NCBI GenBank assembly: GCA_964606015.1
Contig: CAZSEZ010000039.1
Span: 1-21,679, forward strand
Source of the DNA: Hyella sp964606015
GTDB lineage: Bacteria > Cyanobacteriota > Cyanobacteriia > Cyanobacteriales > Xenococcaceae
Length of the DNA: 21,679 bases
Direction: 5' to 3'
Below, in pieces: positions 15,880 to 21,679 of the stretch. How positions within the stretch are numbered: the first letter of the stretch is position 1; each line of letters starts with the position of its first letter. The position numbers and the translations under genes were made by a program. Below the pieces are notes generated by a model. It worked only from the letters and a program-made list of their open reading frames with translations, did no database searches and was not told the origin of the DNA.

Positions 15880-15952
15880 CATTACTGTGTACTAGATTTT
15901 TTGAACTCGAGCCTTAATAAAACCCACACAATAATAAAAACACATATTACTA

Positions 15953-16696
15953 ATGCCTCGAATACTTGTAATAGACGACGATCCAGCAATCTCAGAGTTG
16001 GTATCTATCAACCTAGAAATGGCTGGATACGATGTAAATCAAGCTGAAGATGGAATAAGAGGTCAAGCTCTAGCGGTACAATTGCAGCCAGACTTGGTTC
16101 TACTCGATCTGATGCTACCTAAAGTTGATGGTTTCACTGTTTGCCAAAGGTTACGTCGTGATGATCGTACCTCTGATATTCCCATTTTAATGCTAACTGC
16201 CTTGGGGCAAACCCAAGATAAAGTAGAAGGGTTTAATTCGGGTGCAGATGATTATCTCACTAAGCCTTTTGAAGTTGAAGAAATGCTTGCCAGAGTCAGA
16301 GCTCTGTTGCGTCGTACAGATCGCATTCCTCAGGCTGCAAAGCATTCAGAAATCCTTAACTATGGTCCTTTAACTCTTATTCCTGAGCGTTTTGAAGCAA
16401 TTTGGTTTGAGAATACGGTTAAATTAACTCATTTAGAGTTTGAATTATTGCACTGTTTGCTACAGCGTCATGGTCAGACTGTTGCGCCAAGCGAGATCCT
16501 TAAGGAAGTTTGGGGTTATGATCCAGACGATGATATTGAGACGATTCGTGTTCATATTCGTCATCTCAGAACTAAATTGGAGCCAGACCCTCGCCATCCC
16601 CGTTACATTAAAACAGTATATGGAGCTGGTTATTGCCTAGAAATTCCTGGTGCAGAACAGATGGAGTTGGAAGGCATGGACCGCACTAGTGCCTGA
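15953..16696 (+). CDS. rpaA: OmpR-type response regulator RpaA
   Basis: RpaA is the master output regulator of the Kai circadian clock, phosphorylated by SasA, and also affects phycobilisome-photosystem coupling. The receiver has acidic pocket D8-D10, phospho-acceptor D52 (LLDLMLPK), T82 and K104 (YLTKPFE). The OmpR/PhoB winged helix spans about 135-235, with the stretch LTHLEFELLHCLLQRHGQ and a recognition helix in DDIETIRVHIRHLRTKL. RIPQAAKHSEILNYGPL between the domains and the N-terminus MPRILVIDDDPAISEL separate it from RpaB. Length is 247 residues. There is no good Shine-Dalgarno sequence before ATG. It is convergent with the DUF3155 gene; no plus-strand terminator is clear after it. Confidence 0.95.
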   Translation: MPRILVIDDDPAISELVSINLEMAGYDVNQAEDGIRGQALAVQLQPDLVLLDLMLPKVDGFTVCQRLRRDDRTSDIPILMLTALGQTQDKVEGFNSGADDYLTKPFEVEEMLARVRALLRRTDRIPQAAKHSEILNYGPLTLIPERFEAIWFENTVKLTHLEFELLHCLLQRHGQTVAPSEILKEVWGYDPDDDIETIRVHIRHLRTKLEPDPRHPRYIKTVYGAGYCLEIPGAEQMELEGMDRTSA

Positions 16697-16780
16697 TGAA
16701 GTGGTAAGCAAGTCGTGTCCAATAATGGTATGGTTTGCTGCACCAATTTGGCTTATGGAAACATACGAGATAATAAGGAC

Positions 16781-16812
16781 AAAAAATAAGGGACGGTTGG
16801 TTAAAACGTCCC
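16781..16812 (-). terminator. Terminator of the DUF3155 gene
   Basis: On the minus strand GGGACG (16812-16807) pairs with CGTCCC (16795-16790), and the stem is followed by TTATTTTTTG (16789-16780). The U run is on the minus-strand side only, so it serves the minus-strand gene ending at 16853. The stem may extend by two A-T pairs past one mismatch. Confidence 0.7.
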
Positions 16813-16852
16813 ATTATCATATATACTCTTTAGAGTATTTCGGAGTTAACTC

Positions 16853-17182
16853 TCAACGGCTACCAGCAGTGGCAGGAGACTTCTTCCCTTCTGCAACTTC
16901 TTCCAGTTCCAAGGATTGCAAACTAGGGAACAAGAAGTGGTTTTCCTCAACGTATTGAGCTCCAAATAATCCTTTCTCAGCCCAGAAGTAACGGTCTGTT
17001 GTATGTTCGTTTCTTCTGACTACCAAAAGAGCTGGAGGTGTAATGCCGTTTGAGGCGATATGTTTACGAGCTGCTGTGACAGGCTTGTCATCCCCGCTCT
17101 CAATGCTATACTGAGGCACTAGCTCTAGTATTTTGCGGCCTTCTTGACGACGGCGACTTTTACGCTTGCGCTTTCTTGCCAA
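16853..17182 (-). CDS. DUF3155 family protein (cyanobacterial, unknown function)
   Basis: This 109-residue protein matches the cyanobacterial DUF3155 family, whose role is not known. It has a highly basic N-terminus (MARKRKRKSRRRQEGRK), a conserved core with PQYSIESGDDKPVTAARK, PPALLVVRRNEHTTDRYFWAEKGLFGAQYVEENHFLFPSL, and a short acidic tail. The basic start could contact nucleic acid or acidic membrane lipid; that is inference. The start codon is TTG, justified by a perfect AGGAGG eight bases upstream and by the family's MAR(K/R)RKRKSRRR beginning. It has its own promoter and terminator, so it is a single-gene unit between rpaA (convergent) and the Hik2-like gene (divergent). Confidence 0.9.
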   Translation of the reverse strand: MARKRKRKSRRRQEGRKILELVPQYSIESGDDKPVTAARKHIASNGITPPALLVVRRNEHTTDRYFWAEKGLFGAQYVEENHFLFPSLQSLELEEVAEGKKSPATAGSR

Positions 17183-17190
17183 CCTCGTTA

Positions 17191-17196
17191 CCTCCT
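17191..17196 (-). promoter_or_regulatory. Consensus Shine-Dalgarno sequence of the DUF3155 gene
   Basis: AGGAGG on the minus strand, eight bases before the TTG start codon at 17182. Among the sites I checked in this window it is the best ribosome-binding site, and it decides the non-ATG start. Confidence 0.85.
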
Positions 17197-17227
17197 ATAT
17201 ATTTCTTTTGACTGATTACTAAATCTG

Positions 17228-17255
17228 ATTGTAATGTTAGTTACAAAACTGTCAA
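17228..17255 (-). promoter_or_regulatory. Sigma-70-type promoter of the DUF3155 gene
   Basis: On the minus strand TTGACA (17255-17250), a 16-bp spacer, then TACAAT (17233-17228): a perfect -35 and a -10 with one mismatch. The start of transcription would be near 17221, giving a leader of about 39 nt that contains the AGGAGG site. This is the best two-element promoter seen in the window. Confidence 0.7.
17230..17245. promoter_or_regulatory. Candidate NtcA-binding site
   Basis: TGTA (17230-17233), eight bases, TACA (17242-17245) matches the NtcA consensus GTAN8TAC, extended by one base pair on each side; the full inverted repeat is TTGTAA/TTACAA (17229-17246). It lies between and over the -35 and -10 of the DUF3155 promoter, the arrangement of NtcA-repressed genes. 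No suitable -10 lies about 22 bp away on either strand, so activation looks less likely. Confidence 0.45.
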
Positions 17256-17318
17256 AAATTGTATCGCAAATCGCCAAAAAAATCAACTCCCTTGTAGCAG
17301 ATTTGTGATGTTTTGGGA

Positions 17319-17335
17319 AATCTCTTAAGGAGATT
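17319..17335 (+). promoter_or_regulatory. Hairpin enclosing the ribosome-binding site of a small ORF
   Basis: AATCTC (17319-17324) pairs with GAGATT (17330-17335) around the loop TTAAG. The Shine-Dalgarno sequence AAGGAG (17327-17332) lies half in the loop and half in the right arm, so folding could limit translation of the 17-codon ORF that starts at 17344. Confidence 0.35.
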
Positions 17336-17343
17336 CAACAGAG

Positions 17344-17397
17344 ATGAAAGGAAAGTTCAACCGATTTCTAGGTAATGTCACTATCTACATTAAGTAA
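17344..17397 (+). CDS. Possible 17-residue leader peptide or small protein
   Basis: ATG at 17344 opens 17 codons (MKGKFNRFLGNVTIYIK) ending at TAA 17395-17397, with AAGGAG 11 bases upstream. It ends 34 bp before the Hik2-like start on the same strand. The peptide is basic with a short hydrophobic stretch and matches no small photosystem protein I know. It could be a regulatory upstream ORF for the kinase operon, a real micro-protein, or chance. Confidence 0.3.
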   Translation: MKGKFNRFLGNVTIYIK

Positions 17398-17431
17398 TTA
17401 CCAGTAAGGTTGTTTTTTAGAGAGCTTTATT

Positions 17432-18733
17432 TTGCGTGAAATGACTTACTCTGATGATATTGCTAGTCCCGAGTTTGCTTCTTTGTGTAAGTCGCAAGTA
17501 GAGTTGTTGCGCAAGGGCATGGGTGCAGCCTGGAGTGCTGTTTATCTTACTAGTGAAGTAGCTGAAGAATATCAGAAGCAGCTTGTTCTGTTTGATGCCT
17601 ATCCTCAATTGATTAAAAGGATGCCGCAACAAATTAGTGAGCTAGAACTCGAAGATCTTTTGCAACAAGTAGCTGCAAAGTTTCGGCTCAGGCCTTGTAA
17701 TTTGATAACTGATCCTAGTCAGGAGAACCTTCAGTCTATAGTTAGTTCCAGCTTAGATAATCTAGTGACAAAGCAGCTAGTTTTGCCTTTGATACATGAA
17801 GATGTTGCACTAGGACTACTGATTACTGTGCGGGAAGATCGTTTCTGGCAAAATCAGGAACTAGAACAGGTAAAAGAGATTGCGAATACTTTAGCCATTG
17901 GTTGTTTTCTTGAGAGACAGTCTCAATGGTATCGTCAACAGCTAGAGCAACAAGAGTATTTACGACATTGGGAGCAGGAGCAGTTAGGTAATTTATTGCA
18001 CCAGCTACGTAATCCTTTGACTGCATTAAGGACGTTTAGTAAGTTGCTGGTTAAACGTCTTCTACCAGAAGATCGTAATCGAAGAGTTGCTGAGAATATG
18101 CTCTCAGAAAGTGATCGTCTCAAGGGATTGATTGATCGCTTTGCTGAAGAAGTGGAGTGTGGGGTTGATCCCGTTACTCTTAGCACAACATCTGTACGCT
18201 TAAATGAGGGCTCTACTTCAAGTAATTTTCTTTTACCAAGTAAAGCAAGTGAGCTTTTAGCCGTTGACTTAAAACAGCTTTTAGAACCTTTATTGCAAAC
18301 AGCTTTAGCTATTGCAGACGAGAAAAGCATTAGGTTAGTTAGACAAGTTGCAGATGATTTACCACTTGTGCAAGGAGATTTTGCTGGATTGCGTGAGGTT
18401 TTTAACAATCTCCTAGATAATGCGATCAAGTATACGCCAACATCAGGTCAGGTTAGGTTGAGGAGTATTCGACAAGGTTCTCTGGTTGGAATTGCAATCG
18501 ACGATAATGGCTATGGGATAAGTGATATCGATCAAGAACGCTTATTTGAAAGGCACTATCGTGGAGCACAAGCAGCAAGTGATATACCTGGAACTGGACT
18601 GGGTTTAGCGATCGCAAAGCAGCTAATAGAGCAAATGGGTGGAGACATTGAGGTTATTAGTCCTAATCCGCAGCTTGACAATCAAGATTTACCAGGGACA
18701 ATTTTTACAGTCTGGTTACCAATTATCGAGTAA
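17432..18733 (+). CDS. hik2: Hik2/CSK-type sensor histidine kinase
   Basis: The layout is an N-terminal GAF-like sensor (about 10-160), a coiled linker (160-185), an H-box with phospho-accepting His190 in LLHQLRNPLTALRTFSKLLVKRL, and an ATPase domain: N-box FNNLLDNAIKYTP (324-336), DDNGYG (357-362), LFERHYR, GTGLGLA (387-393). No membrane segment is present, so it is soluble. The HQxRNPLTALRTFxKLL H-box and length (433) fit Hik2, the cyanobacterial relative of chloroplast sensor kinase, a redox and salt sensor. Cys19 falls where, as I recall, Hik2 and CSK keep a cysteine for an iron-sulphur cluster. The TTG start has AGAGAG seven bases upstream; ATG 17441 is an alternative. The glycosyltransferase gene follows after 9 bp. 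Confidence 0.78.
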   Translation: MREMTYSDDIASPEFASLCKSQVELLRKGMGAAWSAVYLTSEVAEEYQKQLVLFDAYPQLIKRMPQQISELELEDLLQQVAAKFRLRPCNLITDPSQENLQSIVSSSLDNLVTKQLVLPLIHEDVALGLLITVREDRFWQNQELEQVKEIANTLAIGCFLERQSQWYRQQLEQQEYLRHWEQEQLGNLLHQLRNPLTALRTFSKLLVKRLLPEDRNRRVAENMLSESDRLKGLIDRFAEEVECGVDPVTLSTTSVRLNEGSTSSNFLLPSKASELLAVDLKQLLEPLLQTALAIADEKSIRLVRQVADDLPLVQGDFAGLREVFNNLLDNAIKYTPTSGQVRLRSIRQGSLVGIAIDDNGYGISDIDQERLFERHYRGAQAASDIPGTGLGLAIAKQLIEQMGGDIEVISPNPQLDNQDLPGTIFTVWLPIIE

Positions 18734-18742
18734 TAATTCCCG

Positions 18743-19741
18743 ATGCGCAAACTCTATTTTTTACTTCCAGGAACTAAGGGTAAGTTTGGTGGTGGTGGTT
18801 TATGGGCAGAATTAAAGATTATTGAACTGGCAAAAAAAATTACCGATGTAGAAATAGTCACCTATCGTCAACAAGAATCAGACAAAGCATTTTTACCAGA
18901 TTTATTACCGACAATAGATCGCGATCGCGCTATTTTCGTGGTTAATTGGGGGTTTGATGTTCCTCAATTACTCAAGCGACTTCAGCAATATCATGTGATT
19001 TATCACGCTCATAGTGCTGGCTACGGGTTTCCGATTCCTGCAAGGATTCCCATCATCTGTGTCAGTCGCAATACTCTAGGGTACTGGGGTGAACGCGCAA
19101 GTAATAACTTGCTTTTCTACTTGCCCAATCAAGTAGGGACCGAATTTTGTGATGTCAACCAAGCTAGAGATATTGATGTTTTAGTCCAAACGCGTAAAAC
19201 TTCTAGTTATCTTCAGCAACAGCTCATTCCTGCCTTGCAGTCTCGCTGTCGGGTGGAGGTTTTGGATGGTTACGTGGCAGATTTAGCAGCTATGTTTAAT
19301 CGCAGCAAAGTTTATTTGTACGATTCTGCTCAGTACTGGCAACTGAGTGGGGTAACTGAAGGTTTTGGCTTACCTCCTTTAGAGGCTTTAGCCTGTGGCT
19401 GCCAAGTGTTCTCTAGTGTAAATCATGCTTTGGCTGACTATCTCGATCCTGGATTCAACTGTCACAAAATTAGCTGTTATAGCCTTGATTATGATTTGCA
19501 AAAAATTCTTGCTGTTGTCAATTCTGGCGAAAAACCACAACTTCCTCCTAGCTTTTGGGCAGAATATCAAGCAGATAATATCCGAACACGCCTGAAAACT
19601 ATTTTGCAAGAAACCAACTCATTCTTTGATGCGCAGTCTCAAGCTCAGCAATTGATTCCGCCGCTAACAAGCAGCAAAATTGCCCGTTTGAAAATAACTA
19701 GAGCGATCGCTAAAATTAGTAAAAAGTTCAAAAATAATTAA
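18743..19741 (+). CDS. GT-B glycosyltransferase (GT4-like)
   Basis: The C-terminal donor-binding signature is VTEGFGLPPLEALACGC, with the E-x7-E pair at E206 and E214, as in GT4/family 1 enzymes using a nucleotide-sugar donor. The N-terminal half starts with a strand and a glycine-rich loop (LYFLLPGTKGKFGGGGLW) and contains YHAHSAGYG. There is no signal peptide or membrane helix, so it is cytosolic or peripheral; the basic tail (ARLKITRAIAKISKKFKNN) could bind membrane. Donor and acceptor are not predictable. At 332 residues it is slightly short for the family. It lies 9 bp after the kinase and overlaps the next gene by one base (TAATG). Confidence 0.85.
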   Translation: MRKLYFLLPGTKGKFGGGGLWAELKIIELAKKITDVEIVTYRQQESDKAFLPDLLPTIDRDRAIFVVNWGFDVPQLLKRLQQYHVIYHAHSAGYGFPIPARIPIICVSRNTLGYWGERASNNLLFYLPNQVGTEFCDVNQARDIDVLVQTRKTSSYLQQQLIPALQSRCRVEVLDGYVADLAAMFNRSKVYLYDSAQYWQLSGVTEGFGLPPLEALACGCQVFSSVNHALADYLDPGFNCHKISCYSLDYDLQKILAVVNSGEKPQLPPSFWAEYQADNIRTRLKTILQETNSFFDAQSQAQQLIPPLTSSKIARLKITRAIAKISKKFKNN

Positions 19742-20658
19742 TGAAACTCGTACCCAAGTTTCTGATTCGTGGTTGCCTGCTGATTTTCTTGCTACTCAAC
19801 GGGGCAGGATTTGTGGCTGCTTATTTGATGACTAATTATCAAACAAATTCTGGACTTGGTGTTCCCCGACCACAGAACTATAATAATCCCCAAGATTTTG
19901 GCCTAACGTATACAAATCATAAAATCCCCTTACCCAATGCTCAATGGCTTCATAGTTGGCTAATCCCTAGCGAAAATAAGCAAGTAAAAGGGATGGTTCT
20001 GTTATTTCATGGTAAGGACAACAACAAAAGTTCCTTGATGGATGCAGCTGAACTCTTTCATCAGATGGGATATCATGCAATGTTGGTAGACTTTCGCGGT
20101 GTAGGACAGTCTAGTGGGAATAGAACCACCATTGGGATTGAAGAGGGTAAAGACGTTGCTGCTGTGGTTAGTTATTTAGCTGAGTTGCCGGGAGACTATC
20201 AAGCTTTACCTTTAGTTCTGTATGGAATTTCCATGGGTAGTGCTGCCATTTTAGAGGCGATCGCAACATACCAAATTCAACCAAATGCTATTATTCTCGA
20301 ATTGCCTTTTACGACCATTCTAGAAGCAGTTAGGACTAGACTACGCAACGGCTCCCTCTATCCCTTCCCTATGGCAGAGTTAATTGTATTTTGGGGGGGT
20401 ATGCAACATGGTTTTAATGGTTTTGCCCATCAACCAATAAAAGATGCTCAGGCTGTGACTTGTCCGACTCTGGTTTTTGCTGGGGAGCTTGATCGTACTG
20501 TTTCTCTTGCTCAGGTCCAAAGTTTAACTGACCAGATTAGTGGTAACTCTCGACTACAGGTATTTCCTCAAGTGGGACACGACATTTTGGCCAAAGTCAA
20601 CCGTCAATTATGGCAAGAACAAGTTAGCAGTTTTCTAGTTGAAATAAGAGATCGCTAA
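19741..20658 (+). CDS. Membrane-anchored alpha/beta hydrolase
   Basis: A hydrophobic N-terminal segment (about 8-30) acts as anchor or signal, and the catalytic domain follows. The serine-hydrolase triad is visible: Ser164 in YGISMGSAA, Asp251 in AGELDRTVS and His280 in QVGHDIL. The oxyanion region LLFHGKDNNKSS (from 87) and VDFRGVGQSSG (116-126) are typical of the Bem46/ABHD-type group. Natural substrates are unknown; ester or lipid hydrolysis is the family expectation. The start codon overlaps the glycosyltransferase stop by one base, so the two are translationally coupled. Cotranscription with the kinase gene is likely. Confidence 0.88.
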   Translation: MKLVPKFLIRGCLLIFLLLNGAGFVAAYLMTNYQTNSGLGVPRPQNYNNPQDFGLTYTNHKIPLPNAQWLHSWLIPSENKQVKGMVLLFHGKDNNKSSLMDAAELFHQMGYHAMLVDFRGVGQSSGNRTTIGIEEGKDVAAVVSYLAELPGDYQALPLVLYGISMGSAAILEAIATYQIQPNAIILELPFTTILEAVRTRLRNGSLYPFPMAELIVFWGGMQHGFNGFAHQPIKDAQAVTCPTLVFAGELDRTVSLAQVQSLTDQISGNSRLQVFPQVGHDILAKVNRQLWQEQVSSFLVEIRDR

Positions 20659-20749
20659 GTTAATTCTGTAATTTGTTGTCCAGATTAAAGATAAGCCAAT
20701 AGATTTTTTGTAGACTTCACTCTCTCCAACCAACTAACTTTAGGACTTA

Positions 20750-21466
20750 ATGACTTTTCTTTATCGCTATTCTTCGTCTATTCCAGGGAAACTCATCCGA
20801 CGCTACAAACGTTTTTTAGCAGATATCGAGCTAGAAAATGGTGAAATAATAACTGCTCACTGTGCCAATACAGGATCAATGCAGGGATTGTGTGAGCCTG
20901 GTTCGTTGGTAAGGATCTCCAAGAGTGATAATCCCAAGAGAAAGTTAGCCTATAGCTGGGAAACAATTTTGGTTAATGATACTTGGGTTGGGATAAATAC
21001 CGCATTACCAAATCGAGTAATCAAAATTGCCTTAGAGCAAAATCTGTTTCCCCAATTAAAAAATAGATACGACAAAATTCTTCCAGAAGTGCCCTATGGA
21101 AAAGATGGCAAAAGTAGAGTAGATTTTCTGCTAAGCAAATCGGAAAAGTCAGATATCTATCTCGAAGTAAAAAATGTTACTCTCGCTGAAGGGGATACTG
21201 CTTTATTTCCCGATGCCGTGACAACTCGTGGGCAGAAACATCTTCGTGAGCTAATGGCTTTGACTCCTACTCATCAAGCAATTATGCTCTACTTTATCAA
21301 TCGTGGAGATTGTGATCGCTTCTCACCTAGTGAAGTCTGCGATCCCGAGTATGCCAAATTATTACGTCAAGCAGTAGCAAAAGGTGTTGAAGTACTTCCG
21401 CTACGTTTTTCTCTGACACCAGAGGGGATCAGCTATGTTGGGCAAGCAGAATTTGTTTTTAGTTAA
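20750..21466 (+). CDS. sfsA: SfsA family protein (sugar fermentation stimulation homologue)
   Basis: The full-length SfsA pattern is present: RRYKRFLADIEL near residue 20, the segment AHCANTGSMQGLCEPGS (36-52), VDFLL and LEVKNVTLAE in the middle, FPDAVTTRGQKHLRELM, and a C-terminal region with ALTPTHQAIMLYFINRGD. The E-V-K and D-F-L acidic residues resemble a PD-(D/E)xK nuclease core. SfsA of E. coli was described as a DNA-binding stimulator of maltose metabolism, but its biochemical function is not settled. Length (238) is normal. TAGGA upstream of ATG is the ribosome-binding site. It stands apart from the hydrolase gene by 91 bp with no visible terminator between. Confidence 0.94.
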   Translation: MTFLYRYSSSIPGKLIRRYKRFLADIELENGEIITAHCANTGSMQGLCEPGSLVRISKSDNPKRKLAYSWETILVNDTWVGINTALPNRVIKIALEQNLFPQLKNRYDKILPEVPYGKDGKSRVDFLLSKSEKSDIYLEVKNVTLAEGDTALFPDAVTTRGQKHLRELMALTPTHQAIMLYFINRGDCDRFSPSEVCDPEYAKLLRQAVAKGVEVLPLRFSLTPEGISYVGQAEFVFS

Positions 21467-21467
21467 C

Positions 21468-21544
21468 AGTTAGCTCTAGAGGATTTCGACTTGGTGAATA
21501 CAATTAAGGTCTTTTAAAGCATATAACGTAGGAGTTAGCTCTAG
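21468..21544. repeat. 12-bp direct repeat between convergent genes
   Basis: AGTTAGCTCTAG occurs at 21468-21479 and again at 21533-21544 in the same orientation, 65 bp apart. The copies lie right after the sfsA stop and right after the stop of the convergent partial gene. No transposase or terminator accompanies them; a small duplication or deletion footprint is possible. Confidence 0.4.
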
Positions 21545-21546
21545 TA

Positions 21547-21679
21547 CTAAAGAAAATCCCAATTTAGCGTGAAGTAAATGCCGTTTTCTTGTAGAGAATC
21601 TCCTTGGGTTTCGACTTCTATTAGAGGAATTCCCCAATCTAAACGGGCGTTAAAACTGTTGCTGAGATTGAAATTTAGC
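21547..21679 (-). CDS. C-terminal end of a TpsB (ShlB/FhaC-like) outer-membrane transporter, cut by the window edge
   Basis: The last 43 codons of a minus-strand gene read into the window edge and end at TAG (21549-21547). The residues NARLDWGIPLIEVETQGDS followed by LQENGIYFTLNWDFL match the last beta-strands of the TpsB/ShlB-FhaC barrels that export large proteins by two-partner secretion in cyanobacteria. The chain ends Asp-Phe-Leu, one residue past the usual terminal aromatic. A different Omp85-type barrel is possible. Most of the gene, and any TpsA partner, lie beyond 21679. Confidence 0.7.
   Translation of the reverse strand, partial: LNFNLSNSFNARLDWGIPLIEVETQGDSLQENGIYFTLNWDFL

Larger units (their letters stand above)
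1373..20264. repeat. Dispersed HIP1 octamers (GCGATCGC)
   Basis: Sixteen perfect copies start at 1373, 2043, 2871, 3219, 4596, 4957, 6168, 9502, 11038, 11917, 12139, 14902, 18608, 18921, 19703 and 20257. All but the one at 6168 lie inside genes. An 8-mer is expected about once per 65 kb at even base composition, so this is strong enrichment, the known HIP1 signature of many cyanobacterial genomes. Confidence 0.95.

Noticed and set aside
15766..16047. 93-residue plus-strand ORF between the sodX-like gene and rpaA
   Set aside because: It overlaps both real genes in another frame and has no recognisable domain or ribosome-binding site.
16650..16958. 102-residue plus-strand ORF after rpaA
   Set aside because: It overlaps rpaA, the terminator and the antisense of the well-supported DUF3155 gene; its sequence shows no domain.
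17935..18429. 164-residue minus-strand ORF inside the kinase gene
   Set aside because: It is antisense to the H-box and ATPase regions, rich in Ser, Arg and Leu as expected of a frame shadow.
1..21679. tRNA genes, CRISPR arrays, insertion sequences, phage or defence genes
   Set aside because: Looked for on both strands by eye; no T-loop consensus with a matching stem, no regular spaced repeats, and no transposase, integrase or nuclease-defence protein among the ORFs.

Overview
The window is a 21.7 kb piece of a cyanobacterial chromosome. The evidence is apcD (the allophycocyanin-B alpha subunit of the phycobilisome), rpaA, a Hik2/CSK-type sensor kinase, a DUF3155 protein, and 16 perfect copies of the HIP1 octamer GCGATCGC, about one per 1.4 kb. 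Base composition is fairly AT-rich (near 40% G+C by eye). I cannot place the genus. No tRNA, rRNA, CRISPR array, transposase, integrase or phage gene was seen, so this looks like stable core chromosome.

Layout. 1-560: terminator of an upstream gene, then a long AT-rich region without a recognisable gene. 561-3637: HTH regulator, a short divergent adenylate kinase, and glyS, closed by two consecutive terminator hairpins. 3790-5420: DUF924 protein and glucokinase glk. 5619-7032: DUF937 protein with an EF-hand-like loop, YbjN-domain protein, and a convergent unknown gene. 7272-9263: membrane zinc peptidase (YugP type), lipoate/octanoate ligase-like protein, and apcD. 9406-12284: small membrane protein overlapping a ROK-family protein, then a dGTPase-like gene. 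12272-14419 (minus): REC-PAS-GGDEF-EAL protein whose 3' end overlaps the dGTPase gene by 13 bp. 14652-16696: hisA, a NiSOD-maturation-type peptidase (sodX-like), and rpaA. 16853-17182 (minus): DUF3155. 17432-20658: Hik2-like kinase, glycosyltransferase and alpha/beta hydrolase, tightly packed. 20750-21466: sfsA. 21547-21679 (minus): the C-terminus of a TpsB (ShlB/FhaC-like) outer-membrane transporter running off the window.

Most genes are housekeeping or light-physiology genes. The densest regulatory stretch is 15.4-18.7 kb. There rpaA (circadian and phycobilisome output), DUF3155 and a redox-type sensor kinase sit together. The DUF3155/hik2 intergenic region holds a near-consensus minus-strand promoter, a TGTA-N8-TACA site matching the NtcA consensus inside it, and a 17-codon ORF whose Shine-Dalgarno sequence is partly folded into a hairpin. 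I found no clearly new multi-gene system. The best leads are that regulatory region, the sodX-like gene without a visible sodN, the ROK protein lacking most of its zinc and GH-motif residues, and the GNDEF-EAL protein with an intact inhibitory-site motif.
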